Source: Aspidapion aeneum (Eukaryota > Arthropoda > Insecta > Coleoptera > Brentidae). Taken from it: a stretch of DNA of 64,000 bases. The notes beneath the pieces are model-generated. The model had not been told where the DNA came from. It saw nothing but the letters and a program-made list of their open reading frames with translations, and made no database searches. Position 1 is the stretch's first letter. The number at the start of each line of letters is the position of its first letter. Shown here piece after piece: positions 53,801-64,000 of the stretch. Position numbers and translations under genes: made by a program. Where the stretch lies: positions 127,642,640 through 127,706,639 of the forward strand of contig OY755039.1 of NCBI GenBank assembly GCA_963576565.1, in the 5' to 3' direction.

Positions 53801-56800
53801 AGGAAAAAAAGCATAATGGATTTAAAATTTCGAAATATGATAAAAAATTTTAAAGTTAACAGTCAGGTACTTGTTGCCCCCCAGCAACAGTTAGCTATCC
53901 ACATCCACCTTGATAGTTATAGGTTGGGTTTGGTTTGTGAAATACCTAATCTCACGGGGGGTTGGAACTCCTCCGCCGAAAAGCCAGCTGTTAATGAAGA
54001 TGCAGGTATTTTGGTTTGTCAATCAGTAAGTCAATAGATTACTAGGAACCTAACCGACAAATCACTTACATAGTATTTTTTTGGCGCGCGCGGCTTACAA
54101 GTGCAAAAAAAATCCCAGTCTTGGGGTTTACATTCTCCTTCGTCCCCTCTTCCTTTTTGTTTTTCTTCTTCTTCCTAACTCTCTTATTTCTCTTGGTTGC
54201 CGTTATATATCTTAATGGTGCAGGTATTTCGGGTCAATCGATAGGATAAAAAATACTTAGACTTAAGTCCCCAATCGAACGCACCCACCGCCGCACGGTG
54301 GTCAGCTTGTCGGTTCTGAACGATCGAAATTATTTTATGGTTTTAGTTTTGACAAATTGATGCTAAAAGTTAGGAAATGTCAACTAGCGTTTAAAAAATG
54401 TGATTTTAATATAGGTACTGTGCATTCTGGATCTGGTACAGTCGCCTCCAAAAAAAATGTTACATATCGATTTTTTCCTGGTAAGCAAAAAACTTGAAAA
54501 ATTGATACTTTGAAAGTGTGTACGTAACTAGCTTATAGCTTTTTTTATTTAACATAGCTTTTTTATAAAAATTTAACTAAATTTATTAATCTTGCTATAC
54601 TATATATCAATTTTTTACCGTGCACTGATATTCTTTATTGTAGTCTTTATATTCACTATTTTCACATACATAGTTTAAAACGGATTGATTTTTATCCTGT
54701 GAAACCGGTCTTTTGTGCCAGATTTTAAACAAATTACGTCGGCCAATCCCATGCGCCAACGCTGAAACAATAAATCATAGCTAATACAGCGGCAAGAAGC
54801 GGTAGCTGAATGTAGCACCTATACAACCCTTGATACATGATTGAAATAATAAAGTCACAAACGCAATCGATACGTACCGATCCAGACTTTTTCAGTCCAA
54901 TATATATAATACATATTTGAAAAATTATAATAAATCAACACACAACTTTTATCTAATTTTTTTAACAAGCAAATTGAAACTTTGCAAATGGTTTAATAGT
55001 AAAAATTAAAGATACCAACCCATATTTTAAATATACGTGAAGAATATATAATCTCTAGTTTACCAACTGGGAGCACTTTTGAAAATCGCCTTTCCGCGCG
55101 GAATATGTGCGGATCATTATGCAGGCTATCAAACGGCCTATGACTTGTCGTCGTTACAAGTGACAACGAGTTAGTTGATCGATTTTCTGCATTGGGGTCT
55201 ACTAATAAGGTAATTGGGCACTTTTTTAAGAGTTAGTAGTTATGATAGAAAATAGTTCGATATTGAGGTTTCGATCGTCTAAATTAGACAAGCTGACCTC
55301 CGTGCGATGTAGATAAGCGATACACCAAATTAAAGCTCTAATCCTCTACTAATTTTTTCAGCATCCATTTCGCAAGGGTGTTTTATGCAAAATTTAAAAA
55401 AAACACACACGTTTTTAGACCTAATTGGGGGTTGCTGACCACTATGGAGGGTAAATGGTTCAATTATTTTCGAAAATGCTGAAAAATAGTGGACTTAAAA
55501 AACTAAAGTAAAACTAACCAAAAAACGCCACCCCACCCCCTTGGAGGCGGTGCGGTGTGGTTATGCAAACAAATTTTGATGTAATCACACAATATTGTAT
55601 CACAAATAGGCAAGCAACAAATCATTTTAGAACTGACTATAAGGAGTCAATAGTTAAATAATTGATAAATCTGAAACACATACGAGCAGTAAGTTTGCAA
55701 AATTTGGTTAATGCGTTTTAAAGTTATTGAGGATATCTACTATCCAGAGGTTTTAATTAGAAAAGATCCATCAAAATCTCGATGTGTGATTTTTGGACGA
55801 ATACAATACTCCCTTCTAACAAGGGAAGTCAAAAAAAGAATAATGAAAAAATAAAGAAAAAGTGAGGTGATCTGGGGATTAAAATTTTTAATGTTAGTTA
55901 AAAATTAGAGTTTTAATCTGGTATTGAATATATATAACGATGGATGGAATGTAAATATAGATATGTCAATTATCATATAACGCAGATTTTAACAAATCAT
56001 GGGTGTTTTAAAGTATACACAAAACGCATAGGAAAAATAATAAGCGATAGATGTATGTACTGTATGGGCCTAGACGACGCAAATCATATACTGATTCATT
56101 GCCCAAAGTTTAGAGAAAAACGAAACATTATGCTAGAAGCCTTACATATAGACCAAGGAAACGTACTACCAGAACAAATCATAAATGAGATGCTAAAAAA
56201 ACAAAGATAATTGGAAGGTAGGTAACCAATTTATCAAAGAAATAATGGATAATAAAAGTAAAGATGAATACTCAGAACAAACAATAATACTAGAGTAAAA
56301 TAGAAATTGTTTGATACCAAACGGCTTGATAGTATTGAAGTATTGCTAGAAGTCTTCAAAAGAAGTTTTAGTCGGTTGAAAAAAATTCGCTAAGGTGCCT
56401 TCAGTGGGGTCATTCTATAAGAAAAAAAATTATATGCTAGTAGAGACCTTTGCGAGGGTACGTCAAAAAAAAATCCGTAAAAAATATTGCCAGTTAAAAA
56501 TCTCATTTGACGTGTTTTTGGATTTTTTCAAAAAACTTAAATTTAACCCACTAGCGCATTTATTCCAAGCGGCTGCTTCTCACTTTATATCTGTTTTAGT
56601 AAAGCGTATTTAAGCCGTTAATAGAAAATGACTGCAACAAGAGTTGTGCCATATCGGATTCAATTAAACCCCAACTTATGGCTTGGATTAAAAAAGTAGA
56701 GGCTTTTAATAAAATTTCAAAAGTACTGCTTTAAAACGACGTTGACAATTTGTCAATTTTGATGGTTTGGTGATTTATGTTATTAATATTTATGGTGAAT

Positions 56801-57396
56801 TTTTATGTTTGGTTTAAATTTGAGGAAATTCTTTGGATTTTGGAATTTTTAAATGATTATCTTGAATTAACATAGCCGCTTGTTTGGCGTTTTTTGAAAC
56901 AGTACGTGGTTTTATTAGAAAATCGTATTGCTCGGATCGTTGCAAATTTTCAAAATCGATTTTGCGGTGTTATTCAACGCCAACAATTACAAAACTGTAA
57001 CTAATATTAGTGCCGTTCTAGCCAAGGAAAAGCAACTGTATAGTTACTTGTAAGTGCGCACCCAAATGTAAACCGAACCAGTGAAACACCAGGTGAGTCC
57101 CAAGGGTTACATATTTTGTTAATTTTAATTCGATATCATTTGCAAAATCTTTTTAGTGACTGCACAACAACAATTTTTCCTTATTAGATAGAGTATCACT
57201 TACTTCATCACAGTGTGCCTTGGCTTCCTTGTTTTTATTGATTTTTAATCGTGCAGCTGTCAAATTTAAAAGTGTGCTGTTTCGCATATCGCCCATAACT
57301 GCCATGTCTGTGTCGGAGTCTTTGTTTTCGATATACCAGTCGATATAACGGAGCAGTTTTTTGTACTTTCTTTCTGCATCCAACCATTTTTGAACT
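50887..57396 (-). CDS. Cyclophilin-40-like TPR co-chaperone, last two exons
   Basis: Penultimate exon 57396-57204: WLDAERKYKKLLRYIDWYIE, MRNSTLLNLTAARLKINKNK, ending HCDE directly before a GTAAGT donor. The intron is 57203-51106 with a TTTTCAG acceptor. The last exon, 51105-50887, begins VIKNCPNNAKAYYRRAKARL, continues NDYDEALADLKMALDLQP and ends YLEKEKQFYSKVFG plus stop. These are the TPR repeats and C-terminal helix of Cyp40/PPID-type immunophilins, which bind the Hsp90 C-terminus in the cytosol. The 5' splice acceptor at 57397 shows more exons upstream, including the isomerase domain, but I do not find them before 64 kb. FKBP-type TPR proteins are the main alternative. Domain residues are intact. 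Confidence 0.75.
51447..52270. mobile_element. 824-bp MITE-like element in the Cyp40-like intron
   Basis: Ends CCGGGGCCATAGC and its complement at 52258-52270 are perfect. The arms continue with partial complementarity for about 150 bp, including GACACCCTAA and its partner TTAGGGTGTC and GACCTGTTAACAGAC against GTCTGTTAATAGGTC. No coding sequence and no clear target duplication. Confidence 0.7.
52490..53680 (-). pseudogene. Non-LTR reverse transcriptase, C-terminal fragment
   Basis: Minus-strand frames give IPLNLLWKALENTNI, LKQGCCISPMLFKVYFLKVW, TLYTLCFADDQIVVA (catalytic box) and a second frame with TEMDYWRRAAGKSKRERVTN and VWHGHVQRMNDERLPKQ. A frame break near 53.13 kb separates them and a small deletion lies near 53.5 kb. 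It lies in the Cyp40-like intron. It is the same subfamily as the N-terminal fragment at 2.2-3.1 kb; the two overlap by about 130 bp. Confidence 0.85.
53681..55930. other. Intronic sequence, no gene seen
   Basis: A 73-codon frame at 53816-54037 starts with MDLKFRNMIKN and has no recognisable domain. Sequence at about 53990-54060 and 54215-54310 shares a GCAGGTATTT...GGTCAATC pattern and an ACCGACAA segment in opposite orientation, suggesting another decayed repeat. The remainder is AT-rich without structure I can define. Confidence 0.4.
55944..56210 (+). pseudogene. Non-LTR polyprotein C-terminal zinc domain
   Basis: An 88-residue frame with YHITQILTNHGCFKVYTKRI, CMYCMGLDDANHILIHCPKF. The C-x2-C...H-x4-C pattern with the preceding TGHG-like motif is the RT-associated zinc-binding domain at the C-terminus of R1/Jockey-type non-LTR elements. 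Upstream RT motifs are missing, so this is a 3' fragment within the Cyp40-like intron. Confidence 0.75.
56290..57150. other. Intronic sequence, no gene seen
   Basis: No recognisable reading frame or repeat structure; a 72-codon frame at 56395-56613 lacks recognisable features. Confidence 0.35.
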
Positions 57397-58002
57397 CTAA
57401 AAAACTGACGATTAAACATTGGACTGTTCAACAAACTGCCATAATCAGCTTACGAGGGTATTCCATGGAGATTTTTGCCGCCAAGTGTTGTTTTTTGCGG
57501 TTTTTGATAGATTTTACTAGTTTTATCGAATGAAAATAACTTTGGTCTATTTCATAGCAATTGCTGTTGAATCACACATTACTTTATAAATAAATTTATT
57601 TTTAACCCGTAAAACTATGCAAAACAATAACACTTGACGGCAACACTGCGTCAAGAGCCAGCACGGTATTTTAAGAGATGGCGTTGGCGTCAGTAGTCAA
57701 GTCTTTCCCTTCTAGCATTCGGAACAAAATAACTTAATATACTTGCTCTACGTAAAAAGTGTATATAGCCGTATCGGCGGCAGAGATGGGCCAATCTGCG
57801 ATTTTAGTTGAGCAGTGACAAGATGTGCTCCAGTCGCGTCACGGTGACAAATAGCAGTGATTTTTTTTTGTGCAGTTTAACCAATACATGTAAATAGCAA
57901 AATCGCAATCTAAAAAATTGTTCCCTACGCTGCGCTGTGCTGCCGCGTCAACTCCACGCGACAGTGGAGCGGGCCGGCAAACAGTCACTGTAACTGTTTG
58001 GG

Positions 58003-58773
58003 CAGTGTTGCCAACTATTGGAAAGCGAAAATCCGTAGCGTGAACGCGAAAAATCTGTAGAAATCCGTAGGTTCAAAGAAGACTAAAAACAAAAAAGGTG
58101 CTTTTTTTACAATTAAAAAGTTTATATTGGTTTCATTTTTTTCTTTTTTTGACAGTGACAGGAGTGCACAACTTTTTTGGTTCGGAATTGCACGAGAACG
58201 GTACGGTACCTACTGCTCCGTTCCAACGGATCCAAATAAACTTTTTTGCAGTGACGCCAATTTTTTTAACGGATAAACCGTTATAATTAGAAAAAATAAA
58301 AAGTACGTACTTTTTTAACCTTTTTTATTTAGTTAAGGTACGTACAAACACTAATATTTTCTAGTGCAACATACATAACGTAAAACATAGTTTAACTATC
58401 GTGGCGCAAAGCAACGATCGTGTGTTTATAATCGTTGGGCGCGAAGCGTTGTTTGACTCCCCATCAAACAACGCGCGAAGTAATACAATTCGTTCTAAAT
58501 AATGTTGCAACGACCATCCGCTAGATGTCTAGAAAAATAAGGTCACTGATCCAAGAAAAACCTTTTTACAAAATGATTAAAATGTTGGCAAAAAATTAAA
58601 GATAATGAGGACTGATAAGAAGGAATAAGGCGCGGCCGCCGTTGTGTTTTGATGTTTATCGTTTTTTAGTAAAATTGCTGAAAATCTGTAGATTTGGATC
58701 CAAAATCGGATATTGGAGATCGAAATCCAAAATCCGTAGATCTACAGATAAATCCGTAGGGTTGGCAACACTG
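58003..58773. mobile_element. 771-bp hAT-type MITE with perfect 8-bp target duplication
   Basis: CAGTGTTGCCAAC at the left and GTTGGCAACACTG at the right are perfect TIRs of the hAT CAGNG-like form. TGTTTGGG is present at 57995-58002 and 58774-58781, the 8-bp duplication expected of hAT elements. The subterminal part is rich in AATCCGTAG motifs in both orientations. The DNA around it (57790-57960 and 58800-58950) is itself imperfectly inverted (TGCTCCAGTC...AAATAGCAGT), so it seems to sit inside an older GC-rich repeat. Confidence 0.85.
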
Positions 58774-59265
58774 TGTTTGGGGTGCTTGCGATCACGACTT
58801 TATGCTGCGACGCCGAAGGTGACGCGCGGGTTCGGTCGGGGCGTTCAGTGTTACACTGTGACAAAATGTAACTGCTATTTTGTTCGGACTGGAGCAGACT
58901 GTGACCGCGACAGACGAGTCACAGTTCGTGAAATCGCAACCAACCTATTATTGGCGGCTTATAATATACCAGTCTTATCTAATAGAATCTGTGCATATAC
59001 TAAGCCAATATATGCTTTATACTGTTTCTGGAAAATATATATATATATTTTTAAAACATCAGATGGCCGCCGAAGGACACACAATAAGGAGGAGCAGTGA
59101 AGAGGAGAAAATTCTACGTGTTACTATAGAATTATAGGATGTCAATATATTTATGTAGATAGGTCTCCAATTGCTACCAGCTAAAATAATTTTTTAAAAA
59201 AAGGTATTTTGAATAGCATTTTTGTCAAAAACATTCATTCGCATAAGGGATTAAATTAGCACTCT

Positions 59266-59330
59266 TGTCCTTCTTTTGGGAGGTCGAAATCGGTGTGTTA
59301 ACCTAACCTTGGTCAATTGAGTAAATTTGT
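59266..59330. repeat. Partial copy of the dispersed GGGAGGTCGAAATCGGTGT family
   Basis: Contains CTTTTGGGAGGTCGAAATCGG and AACCTAACCTTGGTCAATTG. Other copies are at about 16655-16830, 18828-18985 and 30765-30855; this one has only one arm. Confidence 0.7.
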
Positions 59331-60356
59331 AAAATAAACCTGCAAAAAGGATACATTTGGTAGGTATTTTATTTTTGGTACTTTATCTTAAAGTAACTGA
59401 CTAGCTCTTTGACCGATAGAAGATCACGCTTAATATGTCAAAAATAAAAGTGACCTTTATACATATAGATCAAATTTAATTTTTACAAAAAAATTGGATT
59501 TTGTCAACGTTGAGCTAACTTTTGAAATAACAAATTCTTTTGAGAATGTCAGTGCGCCATTCGTGGTCCACTTACACTGTTTTGGTAATGTCAAAAAAAT
59601 GCCCCAGTTTCAAAAGAATAGAAAAGTATTGAAACTTTTAAAACTTGATAAATTTACGAAATAATTTTTTTTTTCTAAAACAAATGCAGGCGAAGTAAAG
59701 ATTTTAAGCGTCAGAAGGCAGCGGTTTAAAGTGGCTTTAGCCTGTAACAATTAAAAAATTTGGTTCCTTTAACAAAGGAGGAGGTACAAGTGTGTCTATT
59801 TTCAGACTCCATAGTTCAAGTTCAAGTTCAAATATGCTTTATTATCAAAAAAAAAACAGTGATTTTTATAGACAAAGCTCAAAACACTCAACAACACTGA
59901 CAAAAAAAAAAATAAAAATACATAATAAAAATACATACAACAAATAATTTATAATTTGGGTAACCCTCCAGTGGTGACGTGAAAAATAACCACAACTTAA
60001 GACGCCACAATGAATTTTTTATTTTTTAAAAATTATATTATTAATTGGTTTCAACCGAGATTCCAACAATTATTTAAATCATGAATTTAGAATATCTTAT
60101 TATCCCAATAATTTTTGTTTGTTTAAACCGACAATATTTCAAAAGTATGTTTATTTCGAAAAAACACGACTAAAAATATATAAAAAATATCAAATATAAT
60201 CAGTCTCACACACCGTACGTCACCGATGGCGGGTTACTTAATATGAACTAATGAACAGGAAGTTTGTTGTAAAGTTTCACACTGTCATATATCAGGGAAT
60301 GTTCCTTTTTTCAGGTGTCTGGTCAAATATATAACCAAACCAAGCCAATCATTGTG

Positions 60357-61425
60357 TCAAAATCTGTCTTGATAATACTTTTCTAGACCATAATAACCCC
60401 TATCAACAAGTAACATTATAACCCTTTTTTTAAACATTTTTAGATTAGGTGACATCTTAATGTTTTGAGGCAGATGATTAAACATTTTTATGCCATTGTA
60501 ATAAATTGATTTGTGAACCTGAGTAGATTTCGGAATCGGAAGTTGTAAATCTCTCTGTTGAATAGATCTTGTGTAATATCCACTCGACAGACGAAAAAAA
60601 ATCACTTTGATGTGTGTATATAAGAGAAACAGTTTCTAGAATATATAAAGATATGACTGTCAGTATTCTTCTAGACACGAACAAAGGCCTGCATGACTCT
60701 CTAAAGTGAACATGACACAGATACCGTATTGCCCGCTTTTGCAAAGCAAAAATTATTTGAATTAGTTGGTCATAAGCGTAGGTGGGACTCTATCAAAGCA
60801 TGATAAACTGTTTTTCCAAACGCGGATCCGAGCTCGTTGACTGTTGTTTTAACTGCAAAACAACCAGAAGCAATTTTTTTGCTTAATATACCAATATGAT
60901 TTTCAAATTTCAAGTCAGAGTCAATTGTCAAGCCTAAGAATTTGCTGTGATCACGCTACGCCAGAGAATCACCCCCCACGCTAAGGTTATCTATACTGCA
61001 TCTAAAACAAACTATATTAGTTTTATCAACATTTAAAGTTAACAGATTTGAATCAAACCACTCTTTAAGAAGTTCTAAGTCCTTTAAAATCATAGTTCTT
61101 AAAGTGTTAACATCACTACAAGTCCACAGAATTGTAGTGTCATCAGCGAAAATGGTGAATTTTCCATGTATATCGAGCCTTGCAAGATCATTAAAAAATA
61201 TTAGAAAAAGGAGAGGTCGCAAGACTGATCCCTGGGGCACACCCCATTCAATATTTCCCGGTTTTGATATCTGATTATTAACAATTACTCGCTGTGTCCC
61301 TCCTTGTAAATATGACTTGAACCATGATAAAACTACCCCCCTAAACCCATAATGGTACAGTTTCTTAATCAGTATAGAATGATTTACACAATCGAAGACT
61401 TTAGCCAGATCACAAAAAACCGCAT
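60357..61425 (-). pseudogene. Jockey/CR1-like non-LTR reverse transcriptase fragment
   Basis: Read on the minus strand: a VFDCVNHSILIKKLYHYGFR-like segment (about 61420-61340), VVLSWFKSYLQGGTQRV, then MPQGSVLRPLLFLIFFNDLA, FTIFADDTTILW (catalytic FADD), LLTLNVDKTNIVCF and, after a frameshift, QKRAIRYLCHVHFRESCRPL and SIYYNGIKMFNHLPQNIKM. The order is that of the palm to the C-terminus of Jockey/CR1-clade elements. A TTCAAGTTCAAGTTCAAATATG sequence at about 59816-59838 (plus strand) may mark the 3' end region. The 5' half is missing. Confidence 0.8.
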
Positions 61426-63344
61426 GCTTGTAAAAATGGGTTCATATGTACGCTTGTCACATGATGTGCTCAAGCTCATAAAAGTGAAAGAAGCATATGC
61501 GTCGGGATCAAAACGAGAGTTTACACGCTGTGGTAACGACGTTTGAGTCTGAGCTTGGGGGTTTTTATTTTTGGGAATAATCCAAACGGGGGACGCTTTG
61601 TGGGGTGGCCTAAAGCTTCAATATTGGATCTTAAAGGGGTCCAGGATGCAAATTCAGGATTTTGTATTTTTGGTAAAATAGGGATGCTTGCACCCTATCA
61701 AGCATCGTCGAGTGGAGAGCATCCATTCTTGGGAAAAAGGGTCATAGTTAAAAAGAGCTTAAATTATTTTATTCCAAACACTGCGATAGACGGTGGGCCG
61801 GAGATACCAACTCTACCATGCAAAAAATAAAGCTGATATTATTAATTGCTGTTTTTTCAACATCACAACTGTCAAAAATGGTATCTGTGGGTGAACCGCG
61901 ATAAATAAGAGATATAGGGATAAAGGGGGGTGGAAGACTAATAAACTTAAATTAATTTGGATTCAAACTATGTGCCCAGTCACGTTTGTTTTTGGTTGGC
62001 TAAAAGTCGCGAACTGGAAAGTTTTCGAGGTTTTATTCCGATAAAGAGAAGTGTGGTCTGTAGTTTCTTAAAGTTTTATAAGAGAAGAAGAATAAAAGAT
62101 GAAGATCCGACAGAAGAGGCGAATTTTTACAGGTAAATTTGTTAACCAAGGGGAACTAAAATCAAGGGAGTGTACCTCTCTCGGCATCATTATTTTCTTG
62201 GTATTACAAAATATCATTTAAGATTAGTATGCAGTTTGTAAATTGGTATTATTTTATGATGTTATTGAAACTGAAAGTATTTTGTGATAACTTTAACCCT
62301 TAACAGTTGGAACCCTGACACGCTTACTGACCGAAGTTAAATATATATCTTTAGGTTGAGAGGGGTGCAGTTTCAAATGTTTTTATTTGATTTCGAAGAG
62401 AGTTTTCTAACAAACAGAGCTTTGACAAAAAGGGTCGTAAAGAGTGGTCATAAACCAACTACTGTAAGTTGGTAAATGATTGTGTTTTGTCGATAAATCT
62501 TGCGAATGAAGGAATTTAATACTTAACACTTAAAACTGATATGCTATGGTCGGACGAGAAGTAATCCATTACGGTCTTTCGTTGCCTTGTAAGCCTAACG
62601 CGGGTAGGTATATCACAAAACCTCAACATCCTTTGGGTGACTACTAGATAGTTTTTGGTCGTGCCCAATTTAGGCCCGATAACTTCACCGACAACGACAA
62701 CTTTAACAATATTTGACAGTTCGAAATAGCATTTTTGGTACCGGTTTTAGTCGACGCCGACGGTGCGGTTTTTGGCTAAAGGAAAACTTTATTTGCAGTT
62801 TTAATACTTTGTTTGTGGTTTTTCTTGTTATAAACAAGTTTAGAATGGAAATGTTTCATATTACTTCTTCAGTTTGACTAACGTGGGGTAACAGGAAACA
62901 TCGTAATGGGGTAATAAGAAATATAATCTTTTCTGTTGCACTTTGATTTGAGTAGTGTTACCTTAAAATTTTACTAAAGTGTCTTATGTAAAGCAGTAAA
63001 AATGGCAAGTTGCAGAAATATTAAATGGCATCTAACGCAAATGGTCCACAGTACATCGGTGTATTTTTTAATTGATTACTAACAGTCTGAATTCTCGTAC
63101 ATAGCTTTATTAGGCCAAGATGCCTATTCTAACAGAATGCACCGATGCAGAAATTTTGGAGCTTCGGACTAACTAAACCAAGCATATGATTTTGGGGCAC
63201 AATGTTGCCATTTACTTTAAAACACATACATTTTATAGACAAGAGAAAAAACAAACAGCTATTAACTCTCAAATTATCTCAAAATTATAAATTACTGAGG
63301 CTATTTTTTTAATTTTTAATAGGTAGCTTAATTTACCGAGTGCT
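61426..63344. other. No gene seen
   Basis: A 95-codon frame (61543-61830) that starts MSLSLGVFIFGNNPN is open but has no recognisable domain and no signal of coding constraint that I can judge. No inverted repeats or tandem arrays were noticed. Confidence 0.35.
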
Positions 63345-63990
63345 GCCTAGGCCAATCTTACTCGTCTCTTCATTTCAGTTGTTTTGGCTTTCTTTTTTTA
63401 GTTTATTAATTTGTCCCAGCCTAGGTATATATTCCTGTGCTTGTTCTATTTTCTCTTGGTTTATTCTGATCGTGATATCTACATCTCTGTGTTTGTTATG
63501 ATTTTAGTTTTAGTGTAGTTCATACTCAGCCCTATATTTTTAGCTGCTGTATCCCGTTATTCCAGCATTTTTATCAGTTCTTCTTTCTTATCTGTTATTA
63601 AGGCTTTATATTAGATGGTTCAAGTATTGTCCGTTTACTTTGATGCCTATTTCTTCCCAATCTAATTTTTTGAAAATATCTTGTAGGACCTGGTTAAAAA
63701 GTTTAGGGGATATTGTGTCACCCTGTCTGACACTCCTTCTTATGCGGATTGGCTTGGTTCCTTCGTGGATTTTGATTGATGTTGTTGCTTCGCTACATTG
63801 ACTATTAAATCTGTGTATTCGGCTATTAATTAAAGATGCTTTTACTGCCCAGTGCCCAATTCTATCGAAAGCTTTTTCAAAGTCTATAAACGCAGTAAAA
63901 AGTGAAATGTATTCGTTGGCTCGTTCTATTGAAGAATTAGTATCCTTTTTTTTTATTGTGTAAAAGTTAATGGCAATATTGTTCTACAAA
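63345..63990 (-). pseudogene. Non-LTR reverse transcriptase fragment running off the window edge
   Basis: The minus strand gives, in order, SLFTAFIDFEKAFDRIGHWA, ATTSIKIHEGTKPIRIRRSV, RQGDTISPKLFNQVLQDIF, KLDWEEIGIKVNGQYLNHL and, further on, KYRAEYELH and VDITINQEKIEQAQEYIPRL. These are RT palm and thumb motifs of a widespread insect non-LTR family. The FADD box is deleted between the NHL and the following segment. Stops are present. The N-terminal part lies beyond 64 kb. Confidence 0.75.
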
Positions 63991-64000
63991 TCATATGCTT

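Noticed and set aside
61543..61830. 95-codon frame as a host gene
   Set aside because: No domain, no splice context, no recognisable similarity; it could easily be open by chance in a less AT-rich stretch.

Overview
The window reads as repeat-dense genomic DNA of an insect. The evidence is AT-rich sequence, insect-type non-LTR, mariner and gypsy relics, and two exons of an animal TPR/immunophilin-type gene with GT-AG splice sites. The species cannot be named from the sequence. Almost everything here is mobile or virus-derived; the only host gene I can support is the 3' end of a cyclophilin-40-like gene (minus strand, 50.9-57.4 kb) whose 6.1-kb intron is full of transposon remains.

The centrepiece is a Maverick/Polinton (adintovirus-like) element. 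Its genes run from about 20.8 to 41.7 kb. It is framed by a long inverted repeat: a left copy at about 11.25-13.0 kb and an inverted right copy at about 41.78-43.09 kb. Each copy has an inner single-copy part of several hundred bases and an outer part of tandem units carrying a CCGCCATTTTG-type motif. The gene set is a protein-primed type B DNA polymerase, a two-exon gene on the opposite strand, a capsid module (putative double jelly-roll major capsid protein, putative penton-like protein, adenain-like protease, basic core/PX-like protein, PLA2-domain protein), an A32-like packaging ATPase, a DUF8207-like protein, an rve integrase with a C-terminal chromodomain-like segment, and several small accessory genes. 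The element is dead: polymerase, protease, integrase and the DUF8207 gene have frameshifts or stops. Four virus-derived genes are each split by a separate later insertion with a recognisable target duplication.

Those four insertions are (1) a 2.3-kb element built of decamer minisatellites with an 8-bp duplication, itself hosting a palindrome with tRNA-like segments; (2) and (3) two fold-back elements that each carry a hammerhead-ribozyme-like core, resembling Penelope-like element ends; and (4) a 5'-truncated non-LTR retrotransposon in a small zinc-ribbon-like gene.

Left of the Maverick (0-11 kb) are a Tigger/pogo element, a defective mariner, small palindromic MITEs and decayed non-LTR and gypsy pieces. 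Between the left inverted repeat and the first viral gene (13.9-20.0 kb) lie nested palindromic elements. To the right (43-64 kb) are a (TA)n tract, a macrosatellite made from a gypsy pol fragment (46.4-49.3 kb), several MITEs including one with a clear hAT-type 8-bp duplication, and four non-LTR reverse transcriptase fragments.
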